Source: Shimia sp. R9_2
GTDB taxonomy: Bacteria; Pseudomonadota; Alphaproteobacteria; Rhodobacterales; Rhodobacteraceae
Length of the DNA: 64,000 bases
NCBI RefSeq assembly: GCF_017743735.1
Contig: NZ_JAGHRO010000007.1
Span: forward strand, 1 to 64,000
Reading direction: 5' to 3'
The translations under genes were made by a program, and so were the position numbers. Numbering within the stretch: position 1 is the stretch's first letter; each line of letters starts with the position of its first letter. Under the pieces are notes generated by a model. The model had not been told where the DNA came from and ran no database searches. It saw nothing but the letters and a program-made list of their open reading frames with translations. Positions 17,265 through 25,565 of this stretch are shown one piece after another.

Positions 17265-18508
17265 CAGTCTCTCCCCGCCCATGCAAGCCAAACCGCTGCG
17301 GTCCAGGTGAAGGACCCGCCGCCCGCAGCATCGCCGCTAAATGGATCAAAATATTCAGCAAATCCGTGTTCCGCAATCAAATCGGCGGTCTTCTTCGCCA
17401 AGGCCTGCGCTTCTTTTTCGTGCCCCATGTCCTTCAGGCCAAGGCCAATCAGCATGTTCACAATGGCCCAAGTCGGGCCACGCCAATACCGCCGCACATC
17501 AAAGGTTTCGGCGTCGGGATCATTGCTTGGCACCGGATACGGCACCCGTTCCATAACATCACGCAACCGCGCCAGCATCGCCGGGTTCTCGACGCCTGCA
17601 AACCAGCAAAGATACGACGCGTTTGATACACACCCCGCCCATTCGCCGCTGTGCACATCTCGGCTGTCAAACCCGCCAAGTTCCTTGTTCCACAACGTGG
17701 AGACACCAGCCTCCAACCGCTTGATATCCGCCGCGATCTGCGACACGTCCTTGCCGAGCGCTTCGCCGACTGCATGCAAGTCACGCGCTGCACGTAAAGT
17801 GGTAAACGTCATGGTCGGATCTGCCACACGGAACGGGCTTTCCGCCATCATCGCCGCCTGATCCCACTTCAACCGCCGGCCAAGCTGTACCAGCTTGATA
17901 TAGCGGTCATAATCAAACTTGGTGGGGCGATCTTCGCTGTTCACATGGGCGGTGTCGCGCCGGGTGTATTCCCCCACATCAGACGCATCCATGCGCGCCA
18001 TGGTCTTGTCCCAGTCAGGCGCATTGTCACGTCCGGTTTCCCAAGGATGCGTTGTGCAAACCGCGCCCATATGCAGACGCCAGCGCATGATCCAATTGTG
18101 CCAGGCCAGCATCTTTGGATAGAGGGCGCCCATGCGCGTCTGCCCCATCTCCCGATCCTGCTCCCAGACAAATCTCGCCATTGTGGCCGCGATTGGTGGC
18201 TGAATGATACCAGACGAAGGGATCGGCCCCTCACAGGCCCAGACATCCGGGCCTGGGAAATAGCCGGGATCATTCTTGTGAAACAGGATATGCGGCACCA
18301 TGCCATCGGCCCATTGACCTTGAAACAGGGTCTCGAGCTCGACCCAAGCGCGCTCGACATCAAACTGTGCAAATCCAAACGCTGCCACGGCACTGTCCCA
18401 GTTCCACTGGTAGGGGTAGAGCCCCGCCGTCGGCACGGTGTAGCCGCCCCGATCGTTGTCGATCAGGATCTGCTGGGCCTGATCTGTGAGTGTGTTTTCG
18501 GAAGTCAT
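17264..18508 (-). CDS. GH63/MGH1-like glycoside hydrolase, (alpha/alpha)6 barrel
   Basis: 414 residues without signal peptide, so cytoplasmic. Trp/Asp-rich segments typical of the mannosylglycerate-hydrolase-like (GH63-type) barrel are visible: [17 protein letters not shown] near 30-46, [29 protein letters not shown], and [14 protein letters not shown] towards the end. It likely splits a glycoside imported by the surrounding ABC system, for instance a trehalose-, glucosylglycerol- or glucosylglycerate-like compound. The exact sugar cannot be read. It lies between the MalG-type permease and the ATPase gene. Confidence 0.75.
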   Translation of the reverse strand: MTSENTLTDQAQQILIDNDRGGYTVPTAGLYPYQWNWDSAVAAFGFAQFDVERAWVELETLFQGQWADGMVPHILFHKNDPGYFPGPDVWACEGPIPSSGIIQPPIAATMARFVWEQDREMGQTRMGALYPKMLAWHNWIMRWRLHMGAVCTTHPWETGRDNAPDWDKTMARMDASDVGEYTRRDTAHVNSEDRPTKFDYDRYIKLVQLGRRLKWDQAAMMAESPFRVADPTMTFTTLRAARDLHAVGEALGKDVSQIAADIKRLEAGVSTLWNKELGGFDSRDVHSGEWAGCVSNASYLCWFAGVENPAMLARLRDVMERVPYPVPSNDPDAETFDVRRYWRGPTWAIVNMLIGLGLKDMGHEKEAQALAKKTADLIAEHGFAEYFDPFSGDAAGGGSFTWTAAVWLAWAGRD

Positions 18509-18512
18509 TGTC

Positions 18513-19721
18513 TTATCCTTTGACTGACCCGGCTGTTAGGCCTTTGGTCATGAAGCGTTCGAGCCCTAGGAACAGCACCATGATTGGCAAGGTCGCGATC
18601 ACCGCCCCCGCCATCAGGTGTTGTCTGGGAATTTCAGAAGAGTTGAGCATCGCCACACCGCGTGTGAGCGTGAATTTCGACGGATCATCCAGCAGCATGA
18701 AAGCGAGCAGGAACTCGTTCCACGCAATCATGAAAACGTAGAGCGACACGGAGGCCAGCGCCGGCAGACTGAGCGGCAGCGTGATCTTCCAGATCACCGC
18801 GAGACGCGACAGCCCATCCATCAGACCGGCTTCTTCGACTTCGGTTGGCAGTCCCCGGAAGTACCCCTGCAACATATAAAGCGCGACTGGGATCGTGGTG
18901 ACCGGATAGATCATCACAATGCCAAGGATCGAATTGCGCAGCCCCGTCATCGAAAAGGCGATGTAAATCGGCAGCGCCAAAACGATCATCGGCACCATGT
19001 AGATCAGCAGGATCGAGCGCGAGAATGCCTTCTGCCCTTTGAACCGGAACCGCGCCACCGCATATGCCCCAGGCACGCTGAACGCCAAGGTGATGAACAC
19101 TGTCAGCACCGACACATAGAAAGACGTCCAGAGATAAGTCCCAAAGTTGAAGTCCCGGAACAGCTCCACATAACTCCGGAACAGCTCTGCACCTTTGCTG
19201 ATTTCAATCGAGAAATCGAGCGGGTTTTGCAGCAAGGCCTGTTGCGACTTCAGGCTGGTCATCACCATCACATAGAATGGGATCAGCACAATCGCGGTGA
19301 AAAAGATATAGCCAAAGCCGGTGAGGAAACGGATCACCGCCGCCTCATATTCATGCCGTGTCAGCGCGCCAAACGGCGTGTCCTGCAAGATCGCGGCCAT
19401 CGCAAAATGCATACCTGCCGCAAGAGCGACCATCGCCACGATGATGGCTGAAAAGGATACACCCTCGCCGGTCACAACCGGTCCAACCGGCGATGCCATG
19501 GCAATCGCCATAAGCGCGCTGATCGCAAGCCGCGCGGGCGCATGCTGCGCCGGAAAGCGCACATAGATCAGCCCCGCCGCCGCACCCCACACCAGACAGA
19601 GCAACAGCTGCGGACGAAAAGCCGCCCCGGTGGCAAATGACATCGCCACCGCAACCGTTGTTGCTATAACGATCAGCCAAAGTGCCCCAAGCACGGGGCC
19701 AGTGATAAACCCTTTGCGCAT
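18513..19721 (-). CDS. Sugar ABC transporter permease (MalG family) with extra N-terminal membrane region
   Basis: 402 residues, about 120 longer than a standard MalG-type permease. Residues 1-125 hold several extra hydrophobic segments (ITGPVLGALWLIVIATTVAV, LLLCLVWGAAAGLIYV, FSAIIVAMVALAAGM) before the conserved permease core that starts near LTGFGYIFFTAIVLIPFYVM. The EAA loop that contacts the ATPase reads EEAGLMDGLSRLAVIWKITLPLSLPAL. Start ATG directly follows the TAA of the MalF-type gene. Function of the extra segment is unknown. Confidence 0.9.
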   Translation of the reverse strand: MRKGFITGPVLGALWLIVIATTVAVAMSFATGAAFRPQLLLCLVWGAAAGLIYVRFPAQHAPARLAISALMAIAMASPVGPVVTGEGVSFSAIIVAMVALAAGMHFAMAAILQDTPFGALTRHEYEAAVIRFLTGFGYIFFTAIVLIPFYVMVMTSLKSQQALLQNPLDFSIEISKGAELFRSYVELFRDFNFGTYLWTSFYVSVLTVFITLAFSVPGAYAVARFRFKGQKAFSRSILLIYMVPMIVLALPIYIAFSMTGLRNSILGIVMIYPVTTIPVALYMLQGYFRGLPTEVEEAGLMDGLSRLAVIWKITLPLSLPALASVSLYVFMIAWNEFLLAFMLLDDPSKFTLTRGVAMLNSSEIPRQHLMAGAVIATLPIMVLFLGLERFMTKGLTAGSVKG

Positions 19722-20957
19722 TTAGAGGCCCTCCTCGCGGCTGATGAATTTGAAGAAGAAGAAGGAGAAACACAGCAGACACAGCAGGATCACCACCGCC
19801 ACCGCCGCACCCGCGCCGATGTTGGAAATCGCAAACGCCTGCTCATAAACGTTCACCGTCAAAGTGCGCGTACCTGCGTTCCCGCCGGTCAGCAGGAAGA
19901 TGTCGTCAAACTTGTTGAACGTCCAAATGAACCGCAGCAGGAACAGCACCGACAGAATGCCCAACAGCTGTGGCAAGCTCAGCAACCAGAACTTCTGGAA
20001 CGGAGACGCGCCATCCATATCCGCTGCCTCATACATCGAGGAATCGATGCTCTGCATCCGTGCAAGAATGAACAGGAACGACAGCGGGAAGTAACGCCAG
20101 ATCTCAAACACCGTCACCATAATCAGCGCCAGCGGGCGCTCGCCAAAGAAGTTGATCGCACTTTCCGTGACGCCCATCTGAATGAGCAGCGCATTTGCCG
20201 ATCCGGAGAATGGGTCAAACAACGTCACCCAGGTGAAAGCGACCGCAATCACAGGTGCCACATAAGGGAATAAGTAAAGCCCTCGAATGATGCCCTGTCC
20301 GGTACAGCTCTTGTTCAGCAGAAGCGCTGCAAACAGCCCCATCACCAATGCGCCAACCGTGCCAAAAACGGTGTAGAACATGGTCACGCCAAAAACCGTC
20401 CAGAACTCACCACCATCAAACAGCCGCTGATAGTTCTCCATCGACAGCTGCGGTGATGCCAGGACACTTTTGCCTGCGCCGGTCATGTCCGGCTCACTGT
20501 CTTCCACAGCCGCTTCCAGCGCGTCTTCATCCAGATTGGATGTGATGGGCAAACGAAGCCGTTCCCGCTCTCCACCTTCCAAATCGCCAAAGTCACAGAA
20601 CAGATCCCGACCAGTCAGCGTACAGGTGTCAGGCAGATCCCCAACAAGCGCAACACCTTCTGGCAGCCGATCGGACAGGGTTACCCCTTTGAGTGTCTCT
20701 GCTTGCGACGAGTTCCGCACACGGTACTCAATCCGCAAGTCATCGCCACTGCCGCGCAGGCTCTCACGCACAATCGGCGCAGGCGGGCGCAGGTCAGACA
20801 GCGCAAACGGTTTGAAACTGATCCAAATGACAGCCAGCAGGGGCAGCACGACAACCAAAGCAACACTGATCAGCGTCGGAGCCAATAAGCCCCAAGCCAG
20901 CCGTGCCTCGCGTTTGGCCAATGCGCCCGTGCCTGTCGGCGGGAGAGCCGTGGACAT
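19722..20957 (-). CDS. Sugar ABC transporter permease (MalF family) with DUF11-like insert
   Basis: 411 residues from the ATG at 20957 (MSTALPPTGTG), which has GAGG 8 bp upstream; a more upstream ATG has no good site. After the first membrane helix (residues 23-48) comes an insert of about 110 residues. Its part 70-140 (LRIEYRVRNSSQAETLKGVT, then SDRLPEGVALVG, C112, C121, FGDLEGGERERLRLPI) looks like a DUF11/Ig-like beta-sandwich. The remaining membrane helices and the EAA loop (MYEAADMDGASPFQKFWLLSLPQL) follow. The insert sits where MalF carries its periplasmic P2 loop, which docks the binding protein, so a docking role is plausible. Confidence 0.9.
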   Translation of the reverse strand: MSTALPPTGTGALAKREARLAWGLLAPTLISVALVVVLPLLAVIWISFKPFALSDLRPPAPIVRESLRGSGDDLRIEYRVRNSSQAETLKGVTLSDRLPEGVALVGDLPDTCTLTGRDLFCDFGDLEGGERERLRLPITSNLDEDALEAAVEDSEPDMTGAGKSVLASPQLSMENYQRLFDGGEFWTVFGVTMFYTVFGTVGALVMGLFAALLLNKSCTGQGIIRGLYLFPYVAPVIAVAFTWVTLFDPFSGSANALLIQMGVTESAINFFGERPLALIMVTVFEIWRYFPLSFLFILARMQSIDSSMYEAADMDGASPFQKFWLLSLPQLLGILSVLFLLRFIWTFNKFDDIFLLTGGNAGTRTLTVNVYEQAFAISNIGAGAAVAVVILLCLLCFSFFFFKFISREEGL

Positions 20958-21028
20958 GGGAAACCTCAAAAGAAAAGAGTGCTTGCGGCCCACCCACTAG
21001 GAGCGGGCCGCGGCAAAAACATCTTTGT

Positions 21029-22381
21029 TTATTGCACCTTGGACAGCTCGTCGTTGATGGCCGCAACCGCAGCAGCTGCATCGATCTCATCATCGATATA
21101 CTGACGCACAACGCGGTTGATCGCTTGGCTGTTGATGATTTTGGACGCGAGCGACAGCTGGCCTTCCGCAACACCCCAACGCTGCGCCACATCAAGGCCG
21201 CCAACGATCTCGTCGATCATCGCCTGATCGTAAAGCTCACCAAGCGGTGCCTTGCGATCTACACCAACCGGCAATTTGGACCAAGCATCCGCAAATGCGG
21301 TTGGATTGTCCGCCGTACCACGACGCACAGGGAACTTGCCTTCTGGCGCAATCGACAGCGTCTGGGTGTAGCCGTCATCCATTGCGAACTTCACAAAATC
21401 CATCGCCTCATCGGTGTCTGCGTCAGAGGTAATGCCGAAATAACGCACGTCGCCCCAGGCAGCCCCATCCGGATTGGAAGGCCCGGAGAAGTTGGTCACA
21501 ATACCGGTCATCCCCGCCAGCTTGTTGGAGGTTGGATCGTCGGTAATGGTGGGCGGAGCACTGTCACGCAGACCGGCCAGCTCATCCAAGATGAACGGGG
21601 ACCAGATGATCATAGCAGCCTTGCCCGCAAAATAGAGCTCGCGGGATTGCTTCCAATAGAGCTCACCCGGAGGCGAAGCTTTGGCGATCGCTTTGTAGAA
21701 GTCGAGCACTTCGGTTGTCGCTGCTTCATCCAGCGCTTTGAAACCGTTTTCGTCAACCGGGCTCACGCCATTGGCCAGGAACACATGCTCCAGAACTTGG
21801 CTCATGAAGTTTTCGTCCACCTTGGTGGCAGCAACGAAGCCATACATTTCTGGTGGATTGTGGAGTTTTTCCAGTGCGGCCAACACGTTGGCATAGCTGT
21901 TTGGCGCTTCAAGACCTGCCGCATCAAACAGATCTTTGCGGTAAACCACCATCTGCGTCCAGCCATCAACCGGCACCGAAGCGGTTTCGCCATTGAAATC
22001 TGCCATCGCCACCGCGCCAGGCGCAAAGGTGCCAACACCCAGATCTTCCACGACTTCAGAAGCCGCTTCTGTGTCAAGGATGCCCGCTTCCGCCCAAGGC
22101 AGCGCATATTGCAGCGTGTGATAGATCACATCCGGCAGATCGCCCGCAGCAAAAGCGGCCGTCGCACGTGTGCCCAGATCGCTCTCGCTGACCGGGATCA
22201 CTTCAACAGATGTCCCGGTTGCAGATTTGAACTGCTCCGCCATTTCCTGCTGCTTGGCCAGCCGCTCTGGCTGTTCTTCAGTCGTCCAGAAACGGATCGT
22301 GTCGGCCTGTACCGACATCGCCGTCAAGGCCAGGGCAAGCGAGGTGCTTACCATCAGTTTCGAAGTAAAGTGACGTGACAT
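21029..22381 (-). CDS. ABC transporter extracellular solute-binding protein (sugar)
   Basis: 450 residues. Signal peptide MSRHFTSKLMVSTSLALALTAMSVQA ends near residue 26, then DTIRFWTTEEQPERLAKQQEMAEQFKSATGTSVEVIPV, the start of a family 1 (cluster D) sugar-binding protein. AFAAGDLPDVIYH and LAALEKLHNPPEMYGFVAAT are typical segments. A GGGAGGACAATC ribosome site precedes the ATG. It binds the sugar in the periplasm and delivers it to the two permeases downstream. First transport gene after the LacI gene in the same operon. Confidence 0.92.
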   Translation of the reverse strand: MSRHFTSKLMVSTSLALALTAMSVQADTIRFWTTEEQPERLAKQQEMAEQFKSATGTSVEVIPVSESDLGTRATAAFAAGDLPDVIYHTLQYALPWAEAGILDTEAASEVVEDLGVGTFAPGAVAMADFNGETASVPVDGWTQMVVYRKDLFDAAGLEAPNSYANVLAALEKLHNPPEMYGFVAATKVDENFMSQVLEHVFLANGVSPVDENGFKALDEAATTEVLDFYKAIAKASPPGELYWKQSRELYFAGKAAMIIWSPFILDELAGLRDSAPPTITDDPTSNKLAGMTGIVTNFSGPSNPDGAAWGDVRYFGITSDADTDEAMDFVKFAMDDGYTQTLSIAPEGKFPVRRGTADNPTAFADAWSKLPVGVDRKAPLGELYDQAMIDEIVGGLDVAQRWGVAEGQLSLASKIINSQAINRVVRQYIDDEIDAAAAVAAINDELSKVQ

Positions 22382-22402
22382 GATTGTCCTCCCGTGTTGT
22401 CG

Positions 22403-23536
22403 TTATTGCGTATTTTTAATCTTTTCAGCGAGTTGATCAGGGCGCAGCGCCGGTGGCCCATCTGACAGCCGCTCCACCAGAATGGCGTCAGATACCTCTC
22501 GTAGTGTCTCCGGAGACTCCCCCCGAATCTGGCGGATCAGCAACTCCGCAAGCCGCGCGCCAGCTTTTCGCGTATCAACGTGATAGGTGGTCAAGCCAGG
22601 GCGCACATAATCCGCTTCAGGTACCCCATCATAGCCGATGACCGAAACATCCCGCCCGACCTGAAGACCCAAATCGCTGAGTGCATCATAACCGCCAAGC
22701 GCCGCCATATCGGTGGCAAACACCACGCCTGTCGGGGGGCGCTCAAGCCGCATCAACGCATGGACTTCTTCAGCCCCTTCTTCGCGCGTCCGCGCTCCTT
22801 CTCGCAGAAGCTCGGCGTCATACGTCAGCCCTGCAGCTGCGAGCCCGGCCTTGAACCCTTCTCGGCGCAGATGGGTGTAGTTAAAGTTTGCGGTGCTGCC
22901 GACATAGCCGATGCGCTCGTGGCCCAGCCCGGCAAGCCGCGTCACTGCGCTGCACATCGCCGCCTCTCCAAGAATATCATACCAGGAGCTTTTTTGCTGC
23001 GCAGTAGGCACGCCATGTTCGGTGCGCCCGAATAAAACGTGCGGCACGCCCCGCGCCTGCAACAGCGAAATCCGCGCGTCCTTCACTTCGGTACGGGGTA
23101 GAATAAATCCGTCTGCTTTACGCTCATCAACCAGCCGCCCGAGCACGTTTTGCATATCTGCGTCAGAGGTCGCCGTCGAAACAGTCACTGTCCAGCCAAA
23201 ACCGCTTGCCGTTTCGCAAGCCCCCATCAGGAACTCTTGCAAAAACGGATTGTGCCGGTCCGGCTCGTCCATTTGCAGGACCAAAGCCAGCGCACGCACC
23301 CGCCCGGTGCGGATCGCCTGCGCATGGCTCAGTGGTTGATATCCAAGTTTCTGCGCCGTGCTCGCAACGCGCTTCCGGGTGCTTTCAGAGATATCCGCAT
23401 AGCCGTTCATGGCGCGCGAAACCGTGCTTTTGGACATGCCCAGATGCGCTGCAAGATCATTGATCGTAACCCGACGCCCCGCGCGGTTCTGCGGCGCGCG
23501 CATATCTTTTTCGGAAGGGTGTCGAATCGCTGACAT
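22403..23536 (-). CDS. LacI-family transcriptional regulator of the sugar ABC operon
   Basis: 377 residues from the ATG at 23536 (MSAIRHPSEKD). A longer frame would place the start inside a palindromic operator, so the shorter one is preferred; ATG at 23503 (MRAPQNRAG) is a further alternative. The helix-turn-helix with hinge is VTINDLAAHLGMSKSTVSRAMNGYADISESTRKRVA, and the rest is the periplasmic-binding-like effector domain (VIGYDGVPEADYVRPGLTTY). It heads the operon with the importer and hydrolase and is divergent from the KdgK-like gene. Likely represses both promoters until a sugar or its derivative binds. Confidence 0.9.
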   Translation of the reverse strand: MSAIRHPSEKDMRAPQNRAGRRVTINDLAAHLGMSKSTVSRAMNGYADISESTRKRVASTAQKLGYQPLSHAQAIRTGRVRALALVLQMDEPDRHNPFLQEFLMGACETASGFGWTVTVSTATSDADMQNVLGRLVDERKADGFILPRTEVKDARISLLQARGVPHVLFGRTEHGVPTAQQKSSWYDILGEAAMCSAVTRLAGLGHERIGYVGSTANFNYTHLRREGFKAGLAAAGLTYDAELLREGARTREEGAEEVHALMRLERPPTGVVFATDMAALGGYDALSDLGLQVGRDVSVIGYDGVPEADYVRPGLTTYHVDTRKAGARLAELLIRQIRGESPETLREVSDAILVERLSDGPPALRPDQLAEKIKNTQ

Positions 23537-23552
23537 GGCATGACTATTTTTT

Positions 23553-23568
23553 CCGAAACCGGTTTCGG
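23553..23568. promoter_or_regulatory. Perfect 16-bp palindrome, LacI-type operator
   Basis: CCGAAACCGGTTTCGG is fully symmetric with the central CG typical of LacI operators. It lies 17 bp upstream of the LacI start and about 200 bp before the KdgK-like gene, so it can govern the importer operon directly and perhaps the divergent kinase. Confidence 0.8.
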
Positions 23569-23764
23569 CAAGCAATATCAGGGCAAGATCTTATGCGCTC
23601 AGCCCAAGTTTTGGCCGCAAAAGGCGCAACGCGTCCTGTTTTTCAGGCGCTCTAAAAATCTCCTAACTCAGCGAAACCACCCCGAATGGACCGCAAAACT
23701 CTTGCCATCTCAGCGGTTGCACGTAGCGTTCACACAGCCTCACTTTGTCGCGCAGGGACCACTC

Positions 23765-23815
23765 ATGCTCACAGATCACCGCCCGATCCGGTCCATCGCC
23801 TGTGTTGGAGAGTGA
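23765..23815 (+). pseudogene. Detached N-terminal codons of the KdgK-like kinase (frameshift)
   Basis: ATG at 23765 encodes MLTDHRPIRSIACVGE and then hits TGA at 23813. The last residues are the first beta strand of PfkB-type KDG kinases, which normally continue GEC-MIEM. The following frame resumes with MIEMALQDQ at 23815. Insertion of a single base in GAG-TG-ATG would restore an unbroken gene, so one base seems lost here. Confidence 0.65.
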
Positions 23816-24711
23816 TGATTGAAATGGCCCTGCAAGATCAAGCCACTGCGCGCCTCGGCGTGGCAGGAGACACGTTTAACACGGCCTATTATCTCAACCG
23901 GCTTCTTGCAGATTCAGGAGTACCGACCACCTATGTCACGGCTCTGGGGGATGATGCCTTCTCAGATCGCATCCGCAGCACCATCGCAGGGCATGGCATC
24001 AAAACCGATTGCATCGAAACCCGCAAAAACCGGATGCCAGGACTCTATGCCATCGAAACCGATGAAACCGGAGAGCGTAGTTTCAGCTATTGGCGCTCCG
24101 CCTCCGCCGCCCGCACGCTTTTCTCCGAGCCTTGTGACGTGCCGCTTTCCGCCCTCAATCGCTTTGATCTGGTGCTTCTCACCGGCATCAGCATGGCGAT
24201 CCTGCCGCCTGAGACTCGCACCGCGATCCTCGACTGGATCGATACCTTTCGCGAGAAAGGCGGACTCGTTGCCTATGACAGCAACCACCGCCCTCGCCTT
24301 TGGGAAAGCACCGAGGTCGCCCGCGACATCAACACACAAATGTGGAAACGCACGGACATCGCCCTGCCTTCCGTGGATGACGAAATCGCGCTCTTTGAGG
24401 ACACCTCCGAAGATGCAGCCCTCGCCCGCCTGCGGTCTTATGGACTCACCTATGGCGCCCTCAAGCGTGGCCCCGACGGTCCATGTGATATCGCAACAGG
24501 CGCTCCACTCACAAACTCCGGCCCCGCTTCCAAAATGGAGGACAGCACCGCGGCAGGCGACAGTTTCAACGCAGGCTTTCTCGCCGCCACCTGTCTTGGT
24601 AAGGACATCCAAGCCGCCATGCGCGCGGGCCACCAACTCGCCGCCCATGTGGTCACCCAACCCGGCGCGATTGTGGATATTCCTGATCGTTACGTCGTCG
24701 TTTTGACCTGA
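23815..24711 (+). CDS. kdgK: 2-keto-3-deoxygluconate kinase-like PfkB sugar kinase, N-terminally frameshifted
   Basis: 298 residues from ATG 23815. The match to KDG kinase is good along its length: GVAGDTFNTAYYLNRLL, VTALGDDAFSDRI, RMPGLYAIETDETGERSFSYWR, LLTGISMAILPPETR, YDSNHRPRLWES and the PfkB signature with catalytic Asp, DSTAAGDSFNAGFLA. KdgK phosphorylates 2-keto-3-deoxygluconate to KDPG, which Eda (55086-55733) can split. The first strand (about 16 residues) is in another frame, ending at a TGA that overlaps this ATG. The product may be made by coupled re-initiation, or the gene may be inactive. The open frame also extends upstream to 23686, but that stretch reads as the wrong frame of the true N-terminus. 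Confidence 0.75.
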   Translation: MIEMALQDQATARLGVAGDTFNTAYYLNRLLADSGVPTTYVTALGDDAFSDRIRSTIAGHGIKTDCIETRKNRMPGLYAIETDETGERSFSYWRSASAARTLFSEPCDVPLSALNRFDLVLLTGISMAILPPETRTAILDWIDTFREKGGLVAYDSNHRPRLWESTEVARDINTQMWKRTDIALPSVDDEIALFEDTSEDAALARLRSYGLTYGALKRGPDGPCDIATGAPLTNSGPASKMEDSTAAGDSFNAGFLAATCLGKDIQAAMRAGHQLAAHVVTQPGAIVDIPDRYVVVLT

Positions 24712-24725
24712 TCTATGCAACCCAA

Positions 24726-24753
24726 AAGCCCCTGCGCCATGGCACCGGGGCTT
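24726..24753 (-). terminator. Terminator hairpin after the inositol ABC ATPase gene
   Basis: AAGCCCC (24726-24732) and GGGGCTT (24747-24753), with an inner TGC/GCA pairing, form a stem. On the minus strand it is followed by TTTT. It lies 23 bp beyond the ATPase stop and also faces the end of the kinase gene. Confidence 0.65.
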
Positions 24754-24775
24754 CTGAAGTGTTTAGGCAGAAAGC

Positions 24776-25564
24776 TTAAACCGTGCCGCCCAGACTGTCT
24801 TCCAGCGCCACTAGTTCCTGACCACCGGCCATCATATCTTGCAGCTCATCCGGCGTGATCTGGCCCCTCTGCGAAGTGCCAAGCGTCTGACCACGATTGA
24901 GCACCGTAAAGCGATCCCCTACCGCCAGCGCATGGCGCACATTGTGCGTGATAAACACCACCGCGACCCCCTGCTTGCGCACCTTGTCGATGGTGGCGAG
25001 CACATTGGCCGTCTGACGCACCCCCAGCGCAGAAGTCGGTTCGTCTAGGATCAGAACTTTCGCGCCAAAATGCACCGCCCTCGCGATGGCAACCGTCTGC
25101 CGCTCACCGCCTGAAAGCGTCCCAACAGCCTGATCCGGTCCACGCAGGTTGATGCCCATCTTGCGCATCTCTTCCATCGTCACCTGATTGGCATAATCGT
25201 GATCAAAGAACTTCATCGGACCGATCTGCTTCACCGGCTCATTGCCCATAAAAAAGTTCCGGCTCACCGACATCAGCGGGATCATCGCCAGATGCTGGTG
25301 AACAGTCGCGATACCCGCCGCAATTGCATCGCGCGGATCGGCAAAATGCATTTCCTTGCCGTCAAAAAGGATCTGCCCTTTGGTCGGCTTGTGTACGCCG
25401 GACATGGTCTTGATGAAGGTGGATTTCCCCGCGCCATTGTCACCAAGCAGGCAATGACATTCACCGGGGTAAACATCGACGGACACACCGGCGAGCGCAA
25501 TCACGCGACCAAAGTGCTTGGCGATGTTTTGCATCTGAATGATGGGGGCTTTTTCCGGGTTCAT
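24776..25564 (-). CDS. Sugar ABC transporter ATP-binding protein, probable inositol importer (FrcA-like)
   Basis: 262 residues with a single nucleotide-binding domain, unlike the duplicated RbsA type and like FrcA. Walker A GDNGAGKST, signature LSGGERQTVAIARAVHFG, Walker B VLILDEPTSALG and His switch FITHNVRHAL are present. It drives uptake with the permease at 25566-26690 and binding protein at 26797-27747. The assignment to inositol comes from an identical operator at this operon and at the iol genes. Confidence 0.9.
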   Translation of the reverse strand: MNPEKAPIIQMQNIAKHFGRVIALAGVSVDVYPGECHCLLGDNGAGKSTFIKTMSGVHKPTKGQILFDGKEMHFADPRDAIAAGIATVHQHLAMIPLMSVSRNFFMGNEPVKQIGPMKFFDHDYANQVTMEEMRKMGINLRGPDQAVGTLSGGERQTVAIARAVHFGAKVLILDEPTSALGVRQTANVLATIDKVRKQGVAVVFITHNVRHALAVGDRFTVLNRGQTLGTSQRGQITPDELQDMMAGGQELVALEDSLGGTV

Positions 25565-25565
25565 A

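Noticed and set aside
20903..22378. 491-codon open frame on the + strand
   Set aside because: Antisense to the solute-binding protein, which has a clear signal peptide and ribosome site on the other strand.
23813..23818. TGA read as selenocysteine in the kinase gene
   Set aside because: The frame would meet another TGA directly and does not rejoin the kinase frame; a one-base loss explains it better.
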